NCBI GenBank assembly: GCA_046331565.1
Contig: JAXLQP010000008.1
Span: 181,383-245,382, forward strand
DNA length: 64,000 nt
Source of the DNA: DASRDU01 sp046331565
GTDB lineage: Bacteria > Acidobacteriota > Blastocatellia > RBC074
Reading direction: 5' to 3'
In this document: positions 56,630-64,000 of the stretch, piece after piece
Position numbering within the stretch: the stretch's first letter is position 1
Layout: each line of letters starts with the position of its first letter
Position numbers and translations under genes: made by a program
The notes under the pieces: model-generated
What the model was told of the DNA's origin: nothing
What the model saw: the letters and a program-made list of their open reading frames with translations, nothing else
Databases searched by the model: none

Positions 56630-57577
56630 TTACGCCTGATTTTCCCTGTACCAGGCGACGGTGCGCTGCAAACCTTCGGCGAGGCCGACCAGCGGCGTGT
56701 AACCGAGCAGTCTTTGCGCCTTTGAAATATCAGCCAGCGAATGACGCACGTCACCGGCGCGGGTTTCGGCGTAACTCGCTTTCAGATTCGTGCCGATGAT
56801 CTGCTGCAATTCAGCGAGCAACTGATTCAGCGTGATGCGTTCGCCAATGGCCACGTTCATCACTTCGCCTGCGGCTGCCGGTGCTTCTGCCGCGCGCAGA
56901 TTCGCATCCACCACGTTGTCAATGTAGGTGAAATCGCGTGACTGTTCGCCGTCACCGAAAATCACCGGAGCTTCGCCACTGAGCAGCGAAGTGACGAATT
57001 TTGAAATCACGCCCGAATAAGGCGAGGTCGGATCCTGACGCGGCCCGAACACGTTGAAATAACGCAGCGCCACCGTCTCCAGCCCGTAAACCCGCGTGAA
57101 AACCTGGCAGTAATATTCGCCGACCAGTTTTGCCGCCGCGTAAGGCGAAAGCGGCGATGGCAGCATGGTTTCGCGCTTCGGCAGTTCTTCGGTTTCGCCG
57201 TAAGCCGAACTCGACGCCGCATAGACAACGCGCTTCACGCCCGCGTCACGCGCGGCCATCAGCACATTGAAAGTGCCGTTGACGTTGGCATCGTGATTGA
57301 GTCGCGGCTCTTTGACCGAACGCGGAACGGACGGAATGGCGGCCTGATGAAAGATCACGCTGACGCCTTCGGCGGCCTGCCGCGTCGCGGCTTCGTCAGT
57401 AATGCTCGCCTCAATGAATTCAATTCTGTCCGCGAGGTGTGCGAGGTTGGCGCGTTTGCCGGTAATCAGGTTGTCCAGCACGCGCACGCGTTCGCCGCGC
57501 TCAACCAGGGCCGTGCAGATGTGCGAACCGATAAAGCCTGCGCCGCCCGTGACCAGATAAAGTCTCTCGTTACTCAA
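56630..57577 (-). CDS. NAD-dependent epimerase/dehydratase (UDP-sugar 4-epimerase-like)
   Basis: 315 residues, extended SDR. Cofactor motif GGAGFIGSH at about 11-19; YGETEELPKRE precedes the YxxxK catalytic pair in SPYAAAKLVGEYY. FGPRQDPTSPYSGVISKFV and GDGEQSRDFTYIDNVVDANL are typical of UDP-glucose / UDP-GlcNAc 4-epimerases and relatives. It probably makes a precursor for surface polysaccharide, being at the end of a cluster of such genes. The exact sugar is not readable. Confidence 0.92.
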   Translation of the reverse strand: MSNERLYLVTGGAGFIGSHICTALVERGERVRVLDNLITGKRANLAHLADRIEFIEASITDEAATRQAAEGVSVIFHQAAIPSVPRSVKEPRLNHDANVNGTFNVLMAARDAGVKRVVYAASSSAYGETEELPKRETMLPSPLSPYAAAKLVGEYYCQVFTRVYGLETVALRYFNVFGPRQDPTSPYSGVISKFVTSLLSGEAPVIFGDGEQSRDFTYIDNVVDANLRAAEAPAAAGEVMNVAIGERITLNQLLAELQQIIGTNLKASYAETRAGDVRHSLADISKAQRLLGYTPLVGLAEGLQRTVAWYRENQA

Positions 57578-57733
57578 ACCAATTGTCCTCCAGGAAAAGT
57601 TCAGCGCCTCTGACCCGTCGCGCTGCCTGCCGCCGGAAATCTCTGCGGGGAAGCACAGCGCCTGATGATTGAATCGCGCTGCATTGAATTTCAGCCTGGG
57701 TTTCCAGGTTGCAGGGGATGTATTGATAAGGCA

Positions 57734-59689
57734 TCAACTGCCAACTGATCGTTCGACTCTCAGTGCAGGACGGTCAGGATAATGATTTGCTTCGCACGAG
57801 GCAAGCACTTCGCTGCCTGGCGTGTATTCAGGCACGATGCGGCACAGCGATTCGAGGGCGGCACGCTCGTCGCGGCGTTCGAGCGCGCGGTTGAGCGAAA
57901 TCAGCCAGTGACTGACTTCGGCATATGAAATCGGCCTGCCGCCCAGCACGCGAATCTTGTCGTGCATCGTCGGCAGAATGCCTTCGCCATCAAGCAGCAG
58001 TTCCTCAAACAGCTTTTCGCCCGGACGCAGGCCGGTGAATCTGATTTCAATGTCGCGGTCAGGTTCCAGCCCCGACAACTGAATCAGCTTGCGCGCCAGG
58101 TCAGCGATCTTCACCGGCTCGCCCATTTCAAGCACGAAAATCTCGCCGCCGCGCCCCATCGTCGAAGCCTGCAACACCAGTTGCACCGCTTCAGTCGTCG
58201 TCATGAAATAACGCCTGACTTCCGGGTGCGTCACCGTCACCGGCTGTCGCGCCGCAATCTGACGGCGAAAGAGCGGCAGCACGCTGCCATTGCTGCCGAG
58301 CACATTGCCGAAGCGCACCGAAACAAAGCGCGTCGCCGCGCCAAAACTCGTCACCCCTGATCCTGAGTTCTGCCCCCAGGTCTGACCCCGGTTCTGCATC
58401 GCCGCCACGACCAGTTCAGCCGCGCGTTTGGTTGCGCCCATCACGCTTGTCGGATTAACGGCCTTGTCGGATGAAATCATCAGAAAGTCTTCGACGCCCG
58501 CTTTCACCGCCGCCCGCGCCACGCTCGCCGTGCCGAAAATATTGTTGCGAATTGCATGCATCAGGTGACGTTCCATCATCGGCACGTGCTTGTAAGCCGC
58601 CGCGTGAAAGACCGACTGCGGGCGATACTGCGCAAAGACTTCATCAAGCTGAACGTCATCGGTGATGTCACCGATCACCGGAATCAGATCGAGCAGCGGG
58701 AATCTTTCCTGCAATTCAATCTCAATACTGTGCAGGTCGTTTTCTGAACGCTCGAACAGAATCATCTGGCGCGGCTCGAAGCCCGCAATTTGTCGCGCCA
58801 GTTCTGAACCAATCGAACCGCCCGCGCCCGTAATCAGCACGGTGCGCCCGGCCAGTTTTTCCCGAATGTGTGCAATGTCCAGGCTGACGGGTTCGCGTCC
58901 GAGCAGGTCTTCAATCCGCACTTCGCGCACCTGATTGAGCGTCAGGCTGCCGTTGAGCAGGTCGTTGATGGCTGGCACGATTTTGAAATCAACCTGGCAG
59001 GCCCGGCACTGATCCAGAATGCGCGACACTTCAGCGCCGCGCAGCGACGGTACGGCGATCAGGACTTTTTCAACCGCGTGTTCGTCAATCAGGCGCGGCA
59101 GATCAGCCGTCGTCCCCAGCACCGGCAGCCCGTGAAACCTGAGGCCCTTTTTGGCCGGATTGTCATCCACAAAACCGACAGGCCGGTATTCGACATTGCT
59201 TGAACTTTTCATCTGCCGCACCAGCGCGCTGCCCGCTTCGCCCGCGCCAACAATCAGCGTGATCGTTCCGGCGCGACTGGCATACGAACTTTCGTTGTAA
59301 GCCCGCACGGCAAAGCGCACCCCGCCCATCGCCACAATCGTCAGCACCCAGTCAATCGCCCACACCGAACGCGGAAAGCCGAGAAAGCCCCTGGTCACGT
59401 AAACCGCCGCGAGCGCAATCACGGTGCTGACGCTCGAAGCTTTGATGATGTCGGCCAGATCATTCATCCCGACATACCGCCACCAGCCGCGAAACAAACC
59501 GAAGCGATAAAACACCGCCGTCTTGATAAGCAGAATCAGCGGCAGCGTCGTCAGAAAGGCCGGGCGATTGTGATCGGGCAGGTAATAATCAAGCCGCAGC
59601 AGGAAGCTGAGCAGGTAAACCACCGAGAAAAGCGAAATCTGAAAAACTGCAATAATCAGCCTGCGGTATTTGATGAGGGCGTCAGACAT
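57734..59689 (-). CDS. WbpM/CapD-type nucleotide-sugar 4,6-dehydratase, membrane-bound
   Basis: 651 residues from the ATG at 59689; an earlier start would overlap the phosphotransferase gene. Four N-terminal membrane segments (about 10-125), a first Rossmann part (GAGEAGSALVRQM near 150) and a second catalytic SDR part (ITGAGGSIGSELARQI near 290). SSDKAVNPTSVMGATKRAAE holds the catalytic Lys, with Met at the usual Tyr position, as in the long PglF/WbpM type. It likely removes water from UDP-GlcNAc as the first step to a deoxy-amino sugar. Confidence 0.93.
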   Translation of the reverse strand: MSDALIKYRRLIIAVFQISLFSVVYLLSFLLRLDYYLPDHNRPAFLTTLPLILLIKTAVFYRFGLFRGWWRYVGMNDLADIIKASSVSTVIALAAVYVTRGFLGFPRSVWAIDWVLTIVAMGGVRFAVRAYNESSYASRAGTITLIVGAGEAGSALVRQMKSSSNVEYRPVGFVDDNPAKKGLRFHGLPVLGTTADLPRLIDEHAVEKVLIAVPSLRGAEVSRILDQCRACQVDFKIVPAINDLLNGSLTLNQVREVRIEDLLGREPVSLDIAHIREKLAGRTVLITGAGGSIGSELARQIAGFEPRQMILFERSENDLHSIEIELQERFPLLDLIPVIGDITDDVQLDEVFAQYRPQSVFHAAAYKHVPMMERHLMHAIRNNIFGTASVARAAVKAGVEDFLMISSDKAVNPTSVMGATKRAAELVVAAMQNRGQTWGQNSGSGVTSFGAATRFVSVRFGNVLGSNGSVLPLFRRQIAARQPVTVTHPEVRRYFMTTTEAVQLVLQASTMGRGGEIFVLEMGEPVKIADLARKLIQLSGLEPDRDIEIRFTGLRPGEKLFEELLLDGEGILPTMHDKIRVLGGRPISYAEVSHWLISLNRALERRDERAALESLCRIVPEYTPGSEVLASCEANHYPDRPALRVERSVGS

Positions 59690-59745
59690 AAGGGCGAACG
59701 ATGAGGGGGCAAAGGATAACTTTATCCGGGGCAGGTGCGATGCTT

Positions 59746-60819
59746 TCACAACTGTCCGGCGGCTTCGGCTGGACAATCCTGCGCTTTACCTTCAGCCGCT
59801 GCTTCGACCCGGCAGACATAAGCCGTGAAAGCCGCCAGCATAGTCCCACTAAACGCCAGAATGAGCAAGCGCAGCACATCGCCCGAAAAAGTGTAAGCCA
59901 CTCCGGCCACGCCGAGCGCCAGGCCGAGCAGGTAATAAGTCAGCGTCACCCGCCGGTGCGATTGCCCGGCAATCACCAGCCGCTGATAAAGGTGCGAGCG
60001 GTGCGCCAGCCAGATTTTTTCGCCGCGCCACAACCGCCGCGCCAGCGTCAACGCGCCGTCATAAAGAAACGTCCCGAAAATCAGCAGCACCGCCGGAAAC
60101 GGAACCTGTGATTCACCGCTGCCGCTCACCAGCACTGCCAGCGCCGCCAGCGCAAAACCGACAAACAGGCTGCCGACATCGCCCATAAAAATTTTCGCGG
60201 GCGGAAAGTTGTGCGCCAGAAATCCGAGACACCCGGCAGCCAGAATCAGACCAGCCGTGCCAGCTACGTGATGCCCCGTTCCGAAACTGACCACGCTCAG
60301 CGCCAGGCTGTAAATCGCGCCCGTTCCTCCGGCCAGCCCGTCAATGCCGTCCATAAAGTTGAAAATGTTGCTGAACCCCGTCAGCCAGATGATCGTGATA
60401 AGCGCAGAGGCAATTCCGAAACTCAGCTTCACGCCAAACGGCAAAATGATTTCGCCGATCATCACCCCGCCCCACAGCACCAGCGCCGCCGCACCAAGCT
60501 GCCCCAGGTATTTCACCAGCGGACTGACCGAACGCAGATCATCAACCAGCCCGACCACTGCCATCACCAGCAAACCAGCCAGCAGCAGCCCCGGCTTCAG
60601 CGCCGTCATTTCGTTGCGCCCCTGACCAGTCATCACCCACAGCAGCACTGCTGACGCAAAAGCCGCGACAATTCCCAGGCCGCCCAGACGCGGCGTCGGC
60701 TGCGAATGCGAACTGCGCGCATTGGGCAGATCCAGCTTCTGCCATCGCGCCCGCACCAGCCAGCGCGTCACCAGCCACGAAATAACGAATGAAAAAATGA
60801 AGATTGCGAGGCGAAACAT
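59746..60819 (-). CDS. MraY/WecA-like undecaprenyl-phosphate sugar-1-phosphate transferase
   Basis: 357 residues, about 11 membrane segments. It starts polysaccharide synthesis by moving a sugar phosphate onto undecaprenyl phosphate. Motifs: PTPRLGGLGIVAAF, the acidic VGLVDDLRSVSP, the catalytic region NIFNFMDGIDGLAGGTG, and PPAKIFMGDVGSLFVGF. It is WecA/GT4-like rather than MraY, judging by the sugar cluster around it. Between it and the previous gene is only a 21-base gap. Confidence 0.95.
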   Translation of the reverse strand: MFRLAIFIFSFVISWLVTRWLVRARWQKLDLPNARSSHSQPTPRLGGLGIVAAFASAVLLWVMTGQGRNEMTALKPGLLLAGLLVMAVVGLVDDLRSVSPLVKYLGQLGAAALVLWGGVMIGEIILPFGVKLSFGIASALITIIWLTGFSNIFNFMDGIDGLAGGTGAIYSLALSVVSFGTGHHVAGTAGLILAAGCLGFLAHNFPPAKIFMGDVGSLFVGFALAALAVLVSGSGESQVPFPAVLLIFGTFLYDGALTLARRLWRGEKIWLAHRSHLYQRLVIAGQSHRRVTLTYYLLGLALGVAGVAYTFSGDVLRLLILAFSGTMLAAFTAYVCRVEAAAEGKAQDCPAEAAGQL

Positions 60820-60840
60820 TACAAGCCGTCTGATTGAGAT

Positions 60841-61320
60841 TTACTGTTGTGATTCATTCGCAAAGACCATCTTTTTGCCAGCGCCTCGCGGCACTGTGCC
60901 TTTGGCTTTCGACCTGATGAAATAAATATCGCCCGATTCAGTAAGGCTGAAATCAGACTCTCCAGCATCATTGCTCTGGCGATCAGCGTGAATGCAGAAT
61001 GTGTTTTCAGATACGTCTGAATCAGAGTAAATATATCCTCTGATCGGCTTTCCGCTGGCATAGTGAGGCGAAATCAGACCGGCATCTGCCAGTTCTTTCA
61101 GCGTACCGAAACGACCATAGCGGGCCTTGAAAGTAACCTGTACCCCGTGAATTGTTCTGAGCGTGCCAATGGCAACATTTTTCAGACTGTGCCCTATTGT
61201 GCTGGTGGTATGTATCAGCAGGGCAGCAGGCCCCAGCACCACGACAGCTACAATCACAGCACCGATCAAATATCTTCCTGACTTGCGAGATGGGAGCTTG
61301 TTTTTATTACGATCTTCCAT
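60841..61320 (-). CDS. Pilin-like membrane-anchored protein of unknown function
   Basis: 159 residues. One membrane segment near 18-40 (YLIGAVIVAVVVLGPAALLI) and then a pilin-like pattern: TLRTIHGVQVTFKARYGRFG, TLKELADAGLISPHYASGKP, and a beta-rich end. This recalls acidobacterial proteins related to type IV pseudopilins, but I see no prepilin peptidase site before the hydrophobic segment (the stretch before it is long and Lys-rich). Lying within the sugar cluster, it may have a surface role. Confidence 0.78.
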   Translation of the reverse strand: MEDRNKNKLPSRKSGRYLIGAVIVAVVVLGPAALLIHTTSTIGHSLKNVAIGTLRTIHGVQVTFKARYGRFGTLKELADAGLISPHYASGKPIRGYIYSDSDVSENTFCIHADRQSNDAGESDFSLTESGDIYFIRSKAKGTVPRGAGKKMVFANESQQ

Positions 61321-61343
61321 ACTCTCAACTTCTTCCCGGCTGA

Positions 61344-62333
61344 TTACAGTTCACGGCGCAGCAGATGCGCCACGCTCTGTTTCAATTCAACGCCCGGTCT
61401 GAAGCCGAGTTCCCTTTCAATCTTCGCCGCGCTGTACCTGGTGTTGCCTGCGAGTTTGCGCACGCGATCAGCCGAGAGTGGCAGGTTCATTCCGCTCACG
61501 CGGCTGACGGCATCAGCCAGTCTGCCCATCAGCATTGCCACGCTCGTCGGCAGGCGCGGGAATCGCGGCTTGCGCCCGACAGCTTCGGCAATTGTCGCGG
61601 CGATTTCATTGAGCGTGTAGCTGCGTTCGTCGCAGATGTTGTAAATCTGCCCGCGCGCCCGTTCATCGCCTGCCACGAGCAACGCGGCGGCCACGACGTT
61701 TTCAACCGCGACCATGCTTTTGCGATTCGCGCCGTCACCGATGATGAAAAAGCGTCCGCGCCGGATGGTTTCAATCAGGCGGCTGACGTTGCCGCGATCA
61801 CGCGGGCCGTAAACTACTGCCGGGCGCAGCACAACTGCGTGCATTCCTGTCTGAGCGGCGCGGGCCAGCACCAGCTTTTCAGCCGCAAGTTTGCTCTGAC
61901 CGTAAGGCGTCAGCGGAGCAGGCGGCGTTTGTTCATTCAATTCATCATCGCTTTCGGGATAAACGGCAACCGTGCTGAAAAAAACAAAGTCGCTGATGTG
62001 ATTTTCTATCGCAGCCTCAAGCACACAGCGCGTGCCTTCGACATTGACGCGGGTAAATTCTTCGGGCGACTGCCGCGCTTCGCGTTCGCTTGAGTGAACC
62101 TTTGCGGCGAGGTGAAAGACCGTGTCGCAGCCGCGCATCGCCTGGCTGATCGCTTCACGGGCAAACAGATCGCCAGTGACGATTTCGACTCCGGGCAGGG
62201 CGCTGATGTGAGCGGCGCGTTGCGGGTCACGCACGAGCGCGACGACCTGCGCGCCCCCGGCTGACAGCCGCTTTGTCAGCGCGCTGCCGATGCAACCCGC
62301 TGCGCCGGTGATGAAAACTCTGCCGGGTTTCAC
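61344..62333 (-). CDS. NAD-dependent epimerase/dehydratase, SDR family
   Basis: 329 residues with a GTG start, three bases after the previous stop. GxxGxxG at ITGAAGCIGSALTKRLS; the YxxxK pair is in PYGQSKLAAEKL; FSTVAVYPESDDELNEQTPP precedes it. It resembles the sugar-epimerase branch of the family and probably acts on a nucleotide sugar, or on a lipid-linked sugar, in the same pathway as its neighbours. Confidence 0.9.
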   Translation of the reverse strand: MKPGRVFITGAAGCIGSALTKRLSAGGAQVVALVRDPQRAAHISALPGVEIVTGDLFAREAISQAMRGCDTVFHLAAKVHSSEREARQSPEEFTRVNVEGTRCVLEAAIENHISDFVFFSTVAVYPESDDELNEQTPPAPLTPYGQSKLAAEKLVLARAAQTGMHAVVLRPAVVYGPRDRGNVSRLIETIRRGRFFIIGDGANRKSMVAVENVVAAALLVAGDERARGQIYNICDERSYTLNEIAATIAEAVGRKPRFPRLPTSVAMLMGRLADAVSRVSGMNLPLSADRVRKLAGNTRYSAAKIERELGFRPGVELKQSVAHLLRREL

Positions 62334-62336
62334 TGT

Positions 62337-63599
62337 TCACTCACCTGTTTCGGCAACGAGCGCGTTCCGGGGCGATTCGGTCAGCGTTTCAAGCGCCAGG
62401 CGGTAACGTTCAGTAATGGCCGGGCGGGCAAAATGCTGCACGACGTAAGCGCGCCCGTTGCACCCCATCGCGGCTCGCTGCTCCTCGTCGGTCTGCATTT
62501 GCTGCACCGCGTCAGCCAGCGCCGCGCCATCTTCAGCCGGAACGCACACGCCGCATTCAGCGCGGCTGACCAGCTTCCACACATTGCTGCCCGCGTCCAC
62601 GCCCGCAATGCACGGACGCGCGGCGGCCATAATGCTGTAGGTTTTGCACGGCACCGAATTTTCAGTGATGCCGTGCCGCAGCGGAATCAGCGCCACATCG
62701 CACGAAGCGTAAAGCAGCGGCACATCGGCTTCAGGTTGCAGCGGCAGAAAGCGCACGTTTTCAAGTCCGCGCCGCTGCGCTTCAAGAATCAATTCATCAC
62801 GACTGCTGCCGTGACCGACGATCAGAAACAGAATGTCGCGCCGTTCGCGCAACCGTTCAGCCGCATCAAGAATCACTTCCAGCCCCTGCGACAAACCGAC
62901 GTTGCCCGCATAGAGCGCGACAAATTTATCAGTCAGTTCGTGCGGGCGGGCAAACTGATTGTCGCGTGCAAGCGGGCGAATGAAATCAGTGTCAGTGAAA
63001 TTCGGGATGACTTCGATTTTGTCTTCAGGCACGCCCTTGCCGAGCAGGTTGGCCCTGAATTCATCAGAGATGACGAACAGCCTGCGCGCCCGCTGATAAA
63101 TGAATTTTTCCAGCCGCTCGAAAAAGCCGATCAGCCTGCGGCTGCGCAGCATGCCCAGTTTGACCGCCACTTCGGGCCAGATGTCCTGCACGTTGTAACA
63201 GAACGGAATCCGCTTCAGTCTGCCAAGCAGCCAGCCCGTCACGCCAATTGTCAGCGGCGGCGACATCACAAAGATCACGTCCTGCCTGCCGGTCAGCAGT
63301 CCGGCGAGCGTTGAAGACAGGTTGAATGACAGGTAATTGAAGATGCGCCCGATGACCGAGCGTTTGTCAGTCACGTAAATATAAGACCGAAACACACGCA
63401 CGCCGTTGATCGTGTCACGCTCGAAAACCCTGCCGCGATATTCCGGCCAGACGGCGGGGCAACTGTAATGCGGAAACGAAGTCAGCACCGTGACCTCGTG
63501 CCCGGCGCGCGCGAGGTCTTCGCACAACGCGCGAATGATCGGCACGTTTGACTGGCACAGATCGGGTTCGTAATAGAGGCTGATGACGAGAACCTTCAT
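62337..63599 (-). CDS. Glycosyltransferase family 4 (WcaI/WbuB-like)
   Basis: 420 residues from the ATG at 63599. GT-B fold: N-terminal LVISLYYEPDLCQSNVPIIR, ARAGHEVTVLTSFPHYSCP; C-terminal LYAGNVGLSQGLEVILDAAE, FLIVGHGSSRDELI (donor-binding) and IPLRHGITENSVPCKTYSIM with the acid/Glu pattern. It adds a sugar in exopolysaccharide or O-antigen assembly at the inner membrane. It is the first gene of the cluster, whose promoter must lie between it and the tRNA fragment. Confidence 0.93.
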   Translation of the reverse strand: MKVLVISLYYEPDLCQSNVPIIRALCEDLARAGHEVTVLTSFPHYSCPAVWPEYRGRVFERDTINGVRVFRSYIYVTDKRSVIGRIFNYLSFNLSSTLAGLLTGRQDVIFVMSPPLTIGVTGWLLGRLKRIPFCYNVQDIWPEVAVKLGMLRSRRLIGFFERLEKFIYQRARRLFVISDEFRANLLGKGVPEDKIEVIPNFTDTDFIRPLARDNQFARPHELTDKFVALYAGNVGLSQGLEVILDAAERLRERRDILFLIVGHGSSRDELILEAQRRGLENVRFLPLQPEADVPLLYASCDVALIPLRHGITENSVPCKTYSIMAAARPCIAGVDAGSNVWKLVSRAECGVCVPAEDGAALADAVQQMQTDEEQRAAMGCNGRAYVVQHFARPAITERYRLALETLTESPRNALVAETGE

Positions 63600-63690
63600 G
63601 ACGATCAATGGCGGGACAGGGGCGGGCGAACGATACCGCAGGCCCGCTGCCGCGAGCAAGCAGATGACTGGCGCATTCAGTCAGGACAGC

Positions 63691-63720
63691 AAAAAGGGCG
63701 GCTCGCCACCGCCCTTCAGA
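63691..63720 (-). terminator. Intrinsic terminator downstream of the tRNA-Glu remnant
   Basis: AAGGGCGG / CCGCCCTT stem (63694-63701 and 63709-63716) with loop CTCGCCA. On the minus strand the stem runs into TTTTT. It probably is the original terminator of the tRNA-Glu gene. Confidence 0.8.
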
Positions 63721-63741
63721 CAAGGAGATTTATTGAGTGCT

Positions 63742-63787
<46 letters not shown>

Positions 63788-63933
63788 TGAGCCGGAAAAG
63801 TTTCAGCCAGTGCCCGTGAGTGCTCATCAGGGCCATTTTCAAGCCTTTTACGACCATTGCAGCCGTGGCCTTCGGCGCGACAATGATCACTCGTTCCCAC
63901 CATTTCTCACCACTTCCGTCACCAAATCGTCGC

Positions 63934-63971
63934 AAAAATGACGACGGCCACTGAGGTCAGTGGCCGTCGTC
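63934..63971 (-). terminator. Perfect palindromic terminator of a gene beyond the right edge
   Basis: 15-bp perfect arms GACGACGGCCACTGA (63940-63954) and TCAGTGGCCGTCGTC (63957-63971). Read on the minus strand, the stem is followed by ATTTTTG, so a minus-strand gene lying past 64000 should end here. Confidence 0.8.
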
Positions 63972-64000
63972 AAACTCACTAACTCAGCTCAGCTCTGGTT

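Overview
The window looks like chromosomal DNA of a member of the Acidobacteriota, probably class Blastocatellia. The evidence is the character of the 16S gene, the several outer-membrane proteins that begin with a carboxypeptidase-regulatory-like domain followed by a TonB-type barrel, and gene content typical of that phylum. This assignment is recollection and inference, not a database result. Coding is dense on both strands, GC is moderately high, and most starts carry a clear GGAG-type ribosome binding site.

Layout. 1-13000: partial glycyl-tRNA synthetase, an outer-membrane barrel protein, a large orphan PDZ/GAF/PAS histidine kinase, a DUF6178-like gene with foreign codon bias, a GntR regulator and an M1-family peptidase. 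Two copies of a long palindromic element lie here (1406-1506 and 9033-9147). 13175-18575: xerD, a Trm112-like protein, a GT9 glycosyltransferase, a glycine-zipper protein, then cofE-cofD (coenzyme F420 biosynthesis) convergent with a PPOX-type, possibly F420-dependent, protein. 18593-24505: lipid and acyl metabolism: a MaoC hydratase, an acyl-CoA dehydrogenase, a phosphatidylcholine-synthase-like CDP-alcohol transferase, a dihaem cytochrome, and a transporter resembling the choline transporter CHT1. 24881-29645: a MoxR ATPase / DUF58 / transglutaminase operon. 29896-33156: a large TonB-dependent receptor. 33405-40029: tRNA-Val, a CBM9-like gene, and a complete rRNA operon on the minus strand (promoter, 16S, tRNA-Ile, tRNA-Ala, 23S, 5S, terminator), with recognisable long processing stems around 16S and 23S. 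40224-50551: an exported protein of unknown function, then a long minus-strand housekeeping block: hfq, tmk, holB, ffh, rpsP, khpA, rimM, trmD, rplS, rnhB and a YfhO-like membrane protein. 50672-55849: a compact minus-strand operon encoding a TonB-domain protein, a Tat-exported phosphoesterase, an NYN-domain putative RNase and a split XdhC pair. 55915-63599: a GNAT acetyltransferase, then a minus-strand polysaccharide cluster (GT4, two epimerases, a pilin-like protein, a WecA/MraY-type phosphotransferase and a WbpM/CapD-type dehydratase). The right edge carries the 3' part of a tRNA-Glu gene next to a terminator, which looks like the junction of an integrated element lying mostly beyond 64000.

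The observations most worth a second look are: (i) the tRNA-Glu 3' fragment as an attachment-site scar; (ii) the palindromic element whose loop is conserved on one strand; (iii) a recurring habit of placing short, simple-sequence inverted or tandem repeats at or within a few bases of stop codons; (iv) a possible choline-uptake and phosphatidylcholine-synthesis pair; (v) the DUF6178-like gene with reversed Glu codon preference. I saw no CRISPR array, no transposase gene and no recognisable defence system.
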